From: a bacterium
Lineage (GTDB): Bacteria; Desulfobacterota; JAPLJL01
Direction of reading: 5' to 3'
Assembly (NCBI GenBank): GCA_028713675.1
Contig: JAQTNV010000031.1
Location: 1 to 43,088, forward strand
DNA: 43,088 nucleotides
Shown here: positions 30,342 to 39,339 of the stretch, in pieces
Numbering within the stretch: the stretch's first letter is position 1
Layout: the number at the start of each line of letters is the position of its first letter
The notes under the pieces: model-generated
The model's database searches: none
Told to the model about the DNA's origin: nothing
What the model saw: only the letters and a program-made list of their open reading frames with translations
Program-made: the position numbers and the translations under genes

Positions 30342-33300
30342 TCAAATTCAGGGGATATAAGAATTTTATTTTTATCATGCTGGCGAGCTGGGTCTTGGTT
30401 TTTTCCCCGGCGCGCGCGGCCCGGGCGGCGTCTTACCCGCACGGAGTAACCGGGGCCCAGTCGGGCTGGAAAGAGGGCAAACCCGCATATCCCCTGGCGA
30501 CTTCCCTCTCGGGGGGAACCGGTATTCTCAGGCTCCTCAGCCCGATCACCCCTCCCAAGGGCAGCGCTTCGATTGGGGCCTATACCCGGTTTTTCACCAG
30601 CGGCGCATATATTGGAGGCTATAACAGCCGGAGGCTGGAGGGGACGGGGGTTTTCACCTATTCGCCCACGAATTATCTGGAAGCCGCGGTGGTCACCATC
30701 GGTACCAGCCAGCGGATCGAAAACAAGCTGACCCATGAGTCATATCTGGCCCAGGCCCTTGGCGATACTGATTTTTCCATTAAAGCCGGTTATATCGCCG
30801 ATCCGGCGCTCGCGATCGGGGCCGAGGCCCGGGTGCGTTTATTTACCCGGATAAACGATATCGGGATGGTAGCCGACACCATCAGCGGGGGCGGGCGTTT
30901 TCTTTTCAAATTTGATTTTTCCGAGGTCCAGTATGAAAGCGTAAAGCAGTTTCCTTTGCGAATTCTATTTAACGCGGGGTATTTTTATGACCGTTCCCAG
31001 AACCTGGCCAAGCAGCAGGATACCCAACAAATATTACAGCAAAATTACGATCAATTGAGGGCTTTTAATTATGCACTCGGAATCGGGAGCGGAGGATATA
31101 TAGATTGGGGCCTGGGATTCGAAGTGCCCCAGAAATATCTGACCCCATTTCTCGAATTCAGCAGCCAGGTGGTTTATGATTCGGCGAACGGTAAATTCCG
31201 CTCTTTCACCCAAAGCCCACAGCGGATCACCCCGGGGCTGCGGATTACCCCTCTGGAAAACCTGGGGGTGATCGTAGGCGTGGATGTCTCCGCCGGGCTG
31301 AATAAAAAATTTGGCTACACTACCCAGGGTTTGCCCCAGGGTCAGGCTAACATGCAGCCCGCTCCGAGCTGGGCGGTAATCCTCGGTATTAATTATCAGT
31401 TTGGAGCCCAGAAACAATGCCCGATGCTGGGGACCCTCACCGGGAAAGTAATAGATATCGAAACCAAACTCCCCCTGGAAAACGCCCAGATCACCTTCCC
31501 CGAAACCATGCTTTCGCCGGTTGTCACCGATACGCAGGGAAAATTCCGCACCTACCAGCCGGAAGGAAAGGTTAAAATCAGCGCCTGGAAAGAAGGTTAT
31601 TTCGACCATTCGGAAATGATCCCGATCACCTCCTGCGAGGAAACCGTGATGGACTTCAGCCTGAGAGTGATTCAGAAGGCCGGCCTTTTAAGCGGCCGGG
31701 TAGCCGATCCGGGCGGAAATCCCCTGGCGGCGGTGGTAACCATCTCGGTCAAGCCCGAGGGAGCGTCCCCGGCCCCGGCCGGCGGGCCGAAGACAATGCC
31801 CGGGTCCGCCCCGGCGGCGCCGACCGCCACCGTGGTTCCGCCCGCGCCTAAACTGGCCCCGGTTGCGCCGGCGGCGCCTTCCCAGGTCAGGCCGGCAGCT
31901 CCGGCGGCCGGAGGGGAAATCCAGCCTCTGCCCCCGGTTCAGCCTGCTCCGGCCCCTGCTCCGGCGGCGGCTCCGGTAGTCAAACCGACTGCGCCAGCCC
32001 CCGTTATTCCTCCGACGGCCAAACCAAAAGCCCCGGCACCGACGACCAAGCCCAAAGCCAAAACGCAGGGCCTGCTTCCGGGAGGAAAACATATGTCCAA
32101 CCTGTTCAGCCAGATTTTCCCGGCCGGAGCTTCTCTGCGGATCAGCCGGATGATTGCCGGGATTCTCCTGGTGGGCGCGCTGGATGGCGGCCAGGTATCG
32201 GCTCAGGAGGCCACCCCCAACTCGGGCACGGCCGTCATGGCCCAGGCCGGGAAAGTGGAGGCGTTACCGGAGAAAGGCAGTCTCTCCGGGACGGTGACGG
32301 ATGAGACCGGGAAGGGGCTTGCCGCCACGATCAATTTTGAAGGTTCTAAGGATTCCAAAATCCCGGCGGTAAAAACTGATCCCAAGACCGGGAAGTACCG
32401 GTTAGAACTGCCTGGGGACAAATACATCCTGAAGGCAGACGCGGCAGGTTATGAACCTGCCGATAAAAAGATAGAAATAAAGGTGGGGACAGAAACCTCG
32501 GCCGATTTCCAATTGAAATCGAAATCCCCGATCCCGGCGAAAGCCGAACCGCCGGCTCCGGCCGCGCCCGAGAAGGGGACCCTGACCGGGACGGTGACAG
32601 ACCCGTCCGGGAAGGGTATCCCGGCCACGATCAGTTTTGAAGATTCCAAGATCCCGGCGGTCAAAGCGGATGCCAAGACGGGGAAATACCGGGTGGAACT
32701 GGCTCCGGACAAATACAAAATCAAGGTGGAAGCCCCGGGTTTTGACCCGGCCGACAAGCAGGTAAAAATCAAGGCCGGGGAAGATACCTCCGAAGATTTT
32801 CAGCTGAAATTGCCGGCTCCGACCAAGGGGGTTCTGCTCGGGACGGTGACGGATCCGGCCGGGAAAGGACTTCCGGCCACGATCAGTTTTGAAGATTCCA
32901 AGATTTCGGCGGTCAAAGCGGATCCCAAGACGGGGAAATACCGGGTGGAACTGGCTCCGGACAAATACAAAATCAAGGTGGAAGCCCCGGGCTTTGACCC
33001 GGCCGATAAGCAGGTCAAGGTCAAGGTTGGGGAAGAAACCACGGAAGATTTCCAGCTGAAATTGCCGGCTCCGACCAAGGGGGTTCTGCTCGGGACGGTG
33101 ACGGATCCGGCCGGGAAAGGACTTCCGGCCACGATCAGTTTTGAAGATTCCAAGATTTCGGCGGTCAAAGCGGATGCCAAGACGGGAAAATACCGGGTGG
33201 AACTGGCTCCGGACAAATACAAAATCAAGGTGGAAGCCCCGGGCTTTGACCCGGCCGATAAGCAGGTCAAGGTCAAGGTTGGGGAAGAAACCACGGAAGA

Positions 33301-35980
33301 TTTCCAGCTGAAATTGCCGGCTCCGACCAAGGGGGTTCTGCTCGGGACAGTGACGGATCCGGCCGGGAAAGGACTTCCGGCCACGATCAGTTTTGAAGAT
33401 TCCCAGATCCCGGCGGTCAAAGCGGATCCCAAGACGGGGAAATACCGGGTGGAACTGGCTCGGGATATATACAAAATCAAGGTGGAGTCCAATGGGTTTG
33501 AGCCGGCCGACAGAAGGGTCAGGGTCAATATCGGGAAAGATACCTCCGAAGATTTTAAGCTGAAACCGCTGGCCCCGACCCCGGTGGCCATCCCTGAGAA
33601 GGGAATTCTGACCGGGACGGTGACGGACGCGGCGGGAAAACCGCTGGCGGCGACAGTAACCTTCGCCGATTCCAAGATCCCGGCGTTAAAGACCGATCCC
33701 AAGACCGGGAAATTCCGGACCGAGCTTTCCTCCGGCAAAGTCAGTTTGTCGGTTCAGGCTCCGGGTTTTGAGCCGGCCGCGAAGACGGTCGAGGTCAAGG
33801 CCGGGGCTGAGGCCCAGGCGGATATCCAGTTGAAGGCGACAGAAACGGCCAAGGTTTTCCCGAAAGCGGCGACGGCTCCGGTCGCGCCGGTGGCGGCACC
33901 GCTTCCCGAGAAGGGAATTCTGATCGGGACGGTTATGGACGCGGCGGGAAAACCGCTGGCGGCGGCAGTAACCTTCGCCGATTCCAAGATCCCGGCGTTA
34001 AAGACCGATCCCAAGACCGGGAAATTCCGGACCGAGCTTTCCTCCGGCAAAGTCGGTTTATCGGTTCAGGCCCCGGGTTTTGAGCCGGCCGCGAAGACGG
34101 TCGAGATCAAGGCCGGGATTGAGACCCAGGCGGATATCCAGTTGAAGGCGACAGAAACGGCCAAGGTTTTCCCGAAAGCGGCGACAGCTCCGGTCGCGCC
34201 GGTGGCGGTACCGCTTCCCGAAAAGGGATTCTTGCTCGGGACAGTGACGGATGCGGCAGGAAAACCGCTGGCGGCGATGCTCAGCTTTGACGATCCGCAG
34301 CTCCCGACCCTCAAGTCGGATCCCAAGACCGGAAAGTACCGGGGGCAACTGGCCCCGGGCAAGTACCAGGTGATGGTGACCGCCCAGGGTTACGACCCGG
34401 CGGAGAAGAAAATCAAAATCAAGGCCGGGGAAGAAACCCCGGTGGACGTGCAGCTGAACAAGACGGCGCCGGCGACTCCCGCACCGCCAGAGAAAGGGAT
34501 CCTGACCGGGACGATTACGAACGAGGCGGGGAAGCCGCTGGCGGCGATGATCGGTTTCGATGACCCGCAAATTCCGGTCCTGAAAACGGATCCCAAGACC
34601 GGGAAGTACCGAAGAGAACTGGCTCCCGGCAAATACAAATTAGCCATCCAATCCCTCGGCTATGAGCTTTTGGAGAAAAAAACCAAGGTGAAGGCGGGGG
34701 AGGAAACTTCGGCCGATTATCAGCTGAAAGCGGTCGAGGCGGCCAAAGGCTATCCTAAACCCGCCACGGAAGCGGTGGTCGCGAAAGGCGGGCCGCAGAA
34801 ATCCTGGTACAGCTTCTTCCTGGCGCCTTTCCGCTGGATTTTCGGGAGCGGGGAAGAGGTAGCTCCGCCGGCGGCGGCCGGGGCGGCCGAGGAAACCGGG
34901 GAAAAGAAGCGGGTTTATCATTCTTCCGCGAAGGTGGAGAAGATCGTGCTCGCGACCGATCCGGCCAGCGGGGAATTCAATAAAACCCTTCCGCCCGGGG
35001 TTTACACGGTGGAGGCCAACGCTGCCGGTTACATCAAGAAAACCCAGGAGGTAGTGATCACGGAGGATCGGGAATCCCATCTCGAGATTATGCTGGAACC
35101 CGACAAGCCGCCGACCGGAAACCTGCTGGGCTCGGTCCTGAACGAAAAGGAAAAGAAGCCCCTGGCGGCGATTGTCAGCTTTGACCATCCGGGGGTTCCC
35201 AATCTGGCCACCGATCCGAACACCGGTAATTTCAACGGAGCCCTGGCCCCGGGGAAATATCAGGCCACCGCATACGCCCAGGATTACCTGCCCCAGTCCA
35301 AAGCGGTCGAGATCCGGAACGGCGAGGATAGCCGGGTGGATTTCCTGCTCACTCCCACCGAGGTCCCGGTGGAACTGGGCGATCTCCGGGGCACCGTCAC
35401 GGACAAGGAAGGCAAACCCCTGGCGGCGGTGATCTCCTTCCCGGAATCCGAAGTCCCCAACGTGGCATCGGAACCGGATAACGGGAAGTATTTCCTGAAG
35501 CTTCCTCCGGGGGATTATACGGTCAAAGCGGCCGCGGCCAACTACAAGTCCCAAATCAAGAATGGGACAGTGGTGGCCCGCCAAACCACCGAGATCAATT
35601 TTTCACTCGAGCCCCTGCAACTCGTGCGCCTGACCAAGAAAAAGATCCAGATCCTGGAAAAAATCCATTTCGAATATGACAAGTCGGACATCCTGCCGGA
35701 TTCCTTCCCGATCCTGGACGAGGTGGCCCAGGTGCTGTCGGACAACCCGACCCTGAAAATCACCATCGAGGGGCATTCCGATATCATGGGTTCTCATGAA
35801 TACAACATGAAACTTTCCCAGGCCCGGGTGGACTCGGTGCGCAGCTACCTGATCAAGAAAGGGATTAATCAGGACCGGATGACCGCCGTCGGTTATGGTT
35901 CGACCCGGCCGATTGCGGACAATGCCACCGCCCTGGGAAGGGCCAAGAACCGGAGAGTGGAATTCGTAATCCAGGAATGA
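30338..35980 (+). CDS. Giant outer-membrane protein: barrel, carboxypeptidase-regulatory-like repeats, OmpA domain
   Basis: An 1880-residue outer-membrane protein. Residues 1-30 are a signal peptide. Residues about 55-375 have the alternating strands of a beta barrel. About residues 376-470 hold the first carboxypeptidase-regulatory-like (CRD, PF13620-type) domain, then a proline-alanine linker (about 475-580). About 645-1760 hold some twelve more CRD units of 84-104 residues (GTVTDxAGKxLxA, DPKTGKYR, YxIxVxAxGF, DFQLK). Residues about 1768-1880 are an OmpA-type peptidoglycan domain with D1815 (GHSD) and R1830 (LSQAR). The CRD rod could span the periplasm from barrel to wall. A start-like ATG with GGAGG sits at 32093 (see findings). 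The gene overlaps recO by four bases and ends at the terminator 36022-36056. Ligand and task are unknown. Confidence 0.88.
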   Translation: MIKFRGYKNFIFIMLASWVLVFSPARAARAASYPHGVTGAQSGWKEGKPAYPLATSLSGGTGILRLLSPITPPKGSASIGAYTRFFTSGAYIGGYNSRRLEGTGVFTYSPTNYLEAAVVTIGTSQRIENKLTHESYLAQALGDTDFSIKAGYIADPALAIGAEARVRLFTRINDIGMVADTISGGGRFLFKFDFSEVQYESVKQFPLRILFNAGYFYDRSQNLAKQQDTQQILQQNYDQLRAFNYALGIGSGGYIDWGLGFEVPQKYLTPFLEFSSQVVYDSANGKFRSFTQSPQRITPGLRITPLENLGVIVGVDVSAGLNKKFGYTTQGLPQGQANMQPAPSWAVILGINYQFGAQKQCPMLGTLTGKVIDIETKLPLENAQITFPETMLSPVVTDTQGKFRTYQPEGKVKISAWKEGYFDHSEMIPITSCEETVMDFSLRVIQKAGLLSGRVADPGGNPLAAVVTISVKPEGASPAPAGGPKTMPGSAPAAPTATVVPPAPKLAPVAPAAPSQVRPAAPAAGGEIQPLPPVQPAPAPAPAAAPVVKPTAPAPVIPPTAKPKAPAPTTKPKAKTQGLLPGGKHMSNLFSQIFPAGASLRISRMIAGILLVGALDGGQVSAQEATPNSGTAVMAQAGKVEALPEKGSLSGTVTDETGKGLAATINFEGSKDSKIPAVKTDPKTGKYRLELPGDKYILKADAAGYEPADKKIEIKVGTETSADFQLKSKSPIPAKAEPPAPAAPEKGTLTGTVTDPSGKGIPATISFEDSKIPAVKADAKTGKYRVELAPDKYKIKVEAPGFDPADKQVKIKAGEDTSEDFQLKLPAPTKGVLLGTVTDPAGKGLPATISFEDSKISAVKADPKTGKYRVELAPDKYKIKVEAPGFDPADKQVKVKVGEETTEDFQLKLPAPTKGVLLGTVTDPAGKGLPATISFEDSKISAVKADAKTGKYRVELAPDKYKIKVEAPGFDPADKQVKVKVGEETTEDFQLKLPAPTKGVLLGTVTDPAGKGLPATISFEDSQIPAVKADPKTGKYRVELARDIYKIKVESNGFEPADRRVRVNIGKDTSEDFKLKPLAPTPVAIPEKGILTGTVTDAAGKPLAATVTFADSKIPALKTDPKTGKFRTELSSGKVSLSVQAPGFEPAAKTVEVKAGAEAQADIQLKATETAKVFPKAATAPVAPVAAPLPEKGILIGTVMDAAGKPLAAAVTFADSKIPALKTDPKTGKFRTELSSGKVGLSVQAPGFEPAAKTVEIKAGIETQADIQLKATETAKVFPKAATAPVAPVAVPLPEKGFLLGTVTDAAGKPLAAMLSFDDPQLPTLKSDPKTGKYRGQLAPGKYQVMVTAQGYDPAEKKIKIKAGEETPVDVQLNKTAPATPAPPEKGILTGTITNEAGKPLAAMIGFDDPQIPVLKTDPKTGKYRRELAPGKYKLAIQSLGYELLEKKTKVKAGEETSADYQLKAVEAAKGYPKPATEAVVAKGGPQKSWYSFFLAPFRWIFGSGEEVAPPAAAGAAEETGEKKRVYHSSAKVEKIVLATDPASGEFNKTLPPGVYTVEANAAGYIKKTQEVVITEDRESHLEIMLEPDKPPTGNLLGSVLNEKEKKPLAAIVSFDHPGVPNLATDPNTGNFNGALAPGKYQATAYAQDYLPQSKAVEIRNGEDSRVDFLLTPTEVPVELGDLRGTVTDKEGKPLAAVISFPESEVPNVASEPDNGKYFLKLPPGDYTVKAAAANYKSQIKNGTVVARQTTEINFSLEPLQLVRLTKKKIQILEKIHFEYDKSDILPDSFPILDEVAQVLSDNPTLKITIEGHSDIMGSHEYNMKLSQARVDSVRSYLIKKGINQDRMTAVGYGSTRPIADNATALGRAKNRRVEFVIQE
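32821..33576 (+). repeat. 252-base tandem repeats inside the giant gene
   Basis: Three consecutive 84-codon units start at 32821, 33073 and 33325. The first two are almost identical in DNA (I see two base differences in 252); the third shares its first half closely and then diverges. This is a recent tandem duplication within coding DNA. Confidence 0.85.
33596..34219 (+). repeat. 312-base tandem repeats inside the giant gene
   Basis: Two consecutive 104-codon units start at 33596 and 33908, each with a longer alanine-proline linker ending KAATAPVAPVA. They are nearly identical. A third, more diverged unit begins at 34220. Confidence 0.8.
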
Positions 35981-36021
35981 TCCCGGTTGACTTCGTGGCC
36001 GGAGAGGCGAACATCAAATTG

Positions 36022-36056
36022 AGCTCGGGATCTTCATGATCCCGAGCTTTATTTTC
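36022..36056 (+). terminator. Rho-independent terminator after the giant outer-membrane protein gene
   Basis: An 11-base perfect stem (AGCTCGGGATC / GATCCCGAGCT) with a five-base loop is followed by TTATTTTC. It lies 41 bases after the stop codon and separates the 22-36 kb run from the next genes. Confidence 0.85.
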
Positions 36057-36105
36057 AAATCCCCGGGCGGGAGAGCGGCATCAGTTTGATTTTAAGATCA
36101 GAAAC

Positions 36106-36822
36106 ATGAAAAGAAAAAATTATATTCTCGGAATTATCATGCTCGCGGGACTTTGGACCGCGTCCGGACCGGGCGGCATTAAGACCAGCCAGGCTCAAGC
36201 GGCAGAGCCGGTACCGTCCCAGCGGGCCGGGATTGCCGCTCCCTCCGCTCCGGAGAACCCGACCGGGCCGGTCAACCCCGGGGTCTTTAAATTTAATTCC
36301 CGGGCTCAAATAGATGAGGCCATCGGCCAGACCCGGAATCAAATCAGCGGCATCGGACAGGAATTGGTTGTTCTGGAAACCTACCTTTACCTTATGCGCG
36401 ACGGCTTGATGAAGGAAAAACGGGTCGGAGCGCTGGCCCAGATCCGGTGGATTTACGAGTATAACCCCATTGTGGATATCCAGGCGGTCCAGGTCCGGAT
36501 CGATGGTGAGCCGGTCGTGGATCGAAAAGATGAGCCGGACCGGATCGACCGGCAGAAGGAATTGGATCTTTACCGGGCCGCGGTTGTCCCCGGGGAGCAT
36601 CAGGTGACAGTCCAGATTTCCATCCGCGGGCGCAGACGCGGCTGGTTCTCTTATTTTGAAAAGTACCAGATGGAACTCAAGCTGGATCAGAAAATGTTCT
36701 TCCCGGAAGGGAAGATTTCCGTACTGGCCGTTTCTCTGCTCGACCAGGGCGGCCGGTATGAGATTCCGAAGAGATTCAAGGTGGGACTAAGCCTCGAGCC
36801 GAAGGAGATCGGGAGCCGATAA
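36106..36822 (+). CDS. Secreted envelope protein, gliding-associated FSY type
   Basis: A 238-residue exported protein with a signal peptide (1-32, ending AQAA) and a proline-rich start. Residues about 65-100 form a coiled-coil helix (AQIDEAIGQTRNQISGIGQE). The C-terminal 110 residues are a beta domain with GEHQVTVQISIRGRRRGWFS, then YFEKYQMELKLDQKMFFPEG and VLAVSLLDQGG. By recall this G-x-H ... RG-x3-G-x-FSY ... pattern occurs in proteins of myxobacteria, often labelled dihydrolipoamide acyltransferase-like, beside TPR proteins in gliding or envelope clusters; it has no acyltransferase features. The stop overlaps the next start (TAATG), so the two are made together. The function is unknown. 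Confidence 0.7.
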   Translation: MKRKNYILGIIMLAGLWTASGPGGIKTSQAQAAEPVPSQRAGIAAPSAPENPTGPVNPGVFKFNSRAQIDEAIGQTRNQISGIGQELVVLETYLYLMRDGLMKEKRVGALAQIRWIYEYNPIVDIQAVQVRIDGEPVVDRKDEPDRIDRQKELDLYRAAVVPGEHQVTVQISIRGRRRGWFSYFEKYQMELKLDQKMFFPEGKISVLAVSLLDQGGRYEIPKRFKVGLSLEPKEIGSR

Positions 36823-39026
36823 TGATCGGTCTGGGATTGAAAATGGCGCTGATTAACGCGGGGCTGATTTTAAGCTTTTCCGGCTCCCCGTCACCGCCGG
36901 AAATCCAGGCCCTGGAAGAAAGGGCCAAGGCGGTTAACCAGGCGGTTTTCCAGCTCAAGGAAGAAGTCAGCCGGGTCGCGGCGATTTCCCCGGGTGAATT
37001 GGTAAAAATGCGGGGCAGCGAATATTCCCTGGGGGTGACGGTTGCCTTCCGGGACCAGGATTTTCTCCGGGCCCAGGCGATGGCCGACCTGGCGGAGAAA
37101 TATACGGCTGACATTTCCCCCGCTGAACGGGATCGGATCAATTATTACCGGATCCGGGCTTACCGGGATCTGGGCGAAGAGTCCCGGGGATACCTGCTCC
37201 TGCAGTCTTTGCTGGGCGAGAAGAAGATTTCCGGGTTGCCGCCCGACCTGCAGGTTTTCTACCTCGAACAGCTTCTCAATCAGGGGGATTACCAGACCTT
37301 TGAATGGATTTACCGAAAAATGTACACCTCGATAAAAAGTGAGGATCAGTCTTTCTACCGGTGGGGCAAAAAACTTCTCCAGGACAAAATGGCTCCCCTG
37401 GCCCTTCTGACCCTTTCCGGAATCCGGACGGGAAGCCCTTATTTTTCCCGTTCACTTTATCTTCGGGCCCTGGCCCAGGTGCAAAGCGGGGATCTTTTCG
37501 AGGCGCTTTCCCTTTTTACCCAATGCCAGCAGCTGGCGACCAGAAACGGGGAAAAGGCTCTGGTCGATCTGGCTTTGCTGGCGCAGGCGAGAATCGGGAT
37601 TTTCCTGGAAAAATCCCGGGAAGTGGGATCGAAATATGCGGCCATTCCTTCCGATTCAGCCTATTATTCCGAGGCTCAATATGAGCTTTTCCTGTTCGCT
37701 TTCCGCCGGCAGAATTATCCGGAGAGTCTCCGGATCGCCCGGACCCTGGTGCTGAAATACCCGCTCGATCCCGACAGTTCCAAGTTCAGACTCGGGGAGG
37801 CTTACAGCCTGCTGGGGCTGGGGAATTCCGGGGAAGCCATCCGGATTTTGGAAGCCCTAAAAGCCCGGGGCCAGGAATTCGAAAATCAATCCGGGAACCT
37901 GAGTCGGATCATGAGACAGGAAATCACCGAGACCTCCGGGATCAGGGAATTGGCGGTCCTGAGTCTTTTCGATCGGGCCCGGAAGATGGCGGAAGGAGAG
38001 TTCCGGGAAAGCAAAATAGATTCCCGCGGGGATGAGCTGGACCGGGAATTCGAACGGGTCCTGTCCCTCTGGGAAGAGGTGGTGCTCAAACTTTTGCCCG
38101 GCTGTGTTCCCGGACAGGCGGAGAATGAAATCTGCCGGCTGAACCGGATCCAGGAAGATCTCGGGAATTTGGATCAGGAAATGTTCGCCCTTTCTCTAGG
38201 GTCCCTCACGGATCAGGCCAGGAAAAATCTGCAGGCTAAGTCAACACTTACCCAGGCTCCGGGAATTCAATCCCAGGTTCAGACGTTGAGCTCATCCGGC
38301 GAGGCGGACATATCCGGATTAATTGAAACAATCCAGAAGGAGGAAGCCAAGGGCAAGCTCCGGCTGGAATGGATCAAATCCGTGCGAAAAGAATTAAAAC
38401 TTCAGAACGGAACCCAGCCCAAAAAGGAATGGGAAAAGCTGGATGAATGCTGGGGCCTGGTCCTCGAGGCCGAGACCGGGTTTGTCGCCCTGCAGAAAAA
38501 GCTGGTGGCCCGGGAAACCAAGAACTTTTTAAAATTCAATCCCCTGATTAAGCGGATCGCCCTGGTCCTCGCCAACCTGGAAGCCCGGAAGGACGAGAGC
38601 CGGCGGCAGGGAAAGGATATTCTCCAGGCTTTGAAGGAAATGCAGGCACAAGCCGAGATTGACAAGGAAAAGGACATCCTGGCCCAGGCGCTGGCGGTAT
38701 TGAAGGAGGTGCCGCGGGAACCGGTCGGAAGCCCGGCTTCGCCGCCGGTGATAAACCCGGGGGGAAAACCGGCGCAGAAGGAAACCGGTCCGGCCCGGGC
38801 AGGAACGGTTTCGCCGTCCGGAAAAACGACCACTCCCGCCCCGGCTCCCGGCGCCGACCTGGCGGCCAAGCTTCGCCTGAAAGATAGACTGGTTAAACTG
38901 GAACCCAATCTTCTGGTCAAGGTTTTAAGAACCCTGGATGCGGACCCGCTGGAATTGGATAATAATGCTCCGGCAGGGAATGCCTCAATTCCGTCTGACC
39001 TTCCCATCCCAAAAGTGATTAATTAA
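36822..39026 (+). CDS. Large secreted TPR-like protein
   Basis: A 734-residue protein built mostly of helical repeats. Residues 1-24 are a short signal peptide-like segment (MALINAGLILSFS), then a coiled-coil (EIQALEERAKAVNQAV). From about residue 60 to 420 paired helices read as TPR-type units (DFLRAQAMADLAEKY, INYYRIRAYRDLGEESRGY, YFSRSLYLRALAQVQSGDLFEAL, AQYELFLFAFRRQNYPESLRI). Residues about 420-640 are long charged helices, and a proline-rich linker with a final short helix closes the chain. The ATG overlaps the previous stop and GGGAG lies seven bases upstream. It probably works as a periplasmic scaffold with the preceding protein. I cannot name a function. Confidence 0.75.
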   Translation: MIGLGLKMALINAGLILSFSGSPSPPEIQALEERAKAVNQAVFQLKEEVSRVAAISPGELVKMRGSEYSLGVTVAFRDQDFLRAQAMADLAEKYTADISPAERDRINYYRIRAYRDLGEESRGYLLLQSLLGEKKISGLPPDLQVFYLEQLLNQGDYQTFEWIYRKMYTSIKSEDQSFYRWGKKLLQDKMAPLALLTLSGIRTGSPYFSRSLYLRALAQVQSGDLFEALSLFTQCQQLATRNGEKALVDLALLAQARIGIFLEKSREVGSKYAAIPSDSAYYSEAQYELFLFAFRRQNYPESLRIARTLVLKYPLDPDSSKFRLGEAYSLLGLGNSGEAIRILEALKARGQEFENQSGNLSRIMRQEITETSGIRELAVLSLFDRARKMAEGEFRESKIDSRGDELDREFERVLSLWEEVVLKLLPGCVPGQAENEICRLNRIQEDLGNLDQEMFALSLGSLTDQARKNLQAKSTLTQAPGIQSQVQTLSSSGEADISGLIETIQKEEAKGKLRLEWIKSVRKELKLQNGTQPKKEWEKLDECWGLVLEAETGFVALQKKLVARETKNFLKFNPLIKRIALVLANLEARKDESRRQGKDILQALKEMQAQAEIDKEKDILAQALAVLKEVPREPVGSPASPPVINPGGKPAQKETGPARAGTVSPSGKTTTPAPAPGADLAAKLRLKDRLVKLEPNLLVKVLRTLDADPLELDNNAPAGNASIPSDLPIPKVIN

Positions 39027-39339
39027 CCTGCCCTTCAGCCGTTTTTCCCGGTCTGAAGCTCGCGAATTGCATCACGGATTAATTTCGGGAAATGCATTTG
39101 GAATACCGGGATAGTACATCCGGTCCAGCTTTGCATCCAGTTCAATTCGATAGACAGATCAGTTCTGGATTGTCAGCGAAATCACCAATAATCTCGCAAC
39201 CTGCGTGAATATAATCGTATAACCCATTGTTAAAAAGCATACATAGGATAAGTAGCTTTCTGGCGGTTAAGCAGTTAAACTTATAAGTTGCAATAAGTAT
39301 GGTTATGAGACAGGAATTCAAGGAATCAAGGAGGCAAAT
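39027..39339. other. Gap before the small secreted protein; candidate regulatory site
   Basis: No gene in these 313 bases. The last 120 are AT-rich. ACTTAT/ATAAGT (39279-39298) is a short inverted repeat about 40 bases before the start codon and could bind a regulator. A Shine-Dalgarno (AAGGAGG) lies just before ATG. No convincing promoter pair is seen. Confidence 0.5.

Noticed and set aside
32800..33738. Minus-strand open frame opposite the CRD repeats (312 codons)
   Set aside because: Its repeats mirror the DNA repeats of the sense gene; codon-level conservation follows the plus-strand CRD motif.
39260..39290. Sigma-54 promoter before the small secreted gene
   Set aside because: TGGC and GC are present but the spacing is seven instead of ten bases between the GG and GC pairs.
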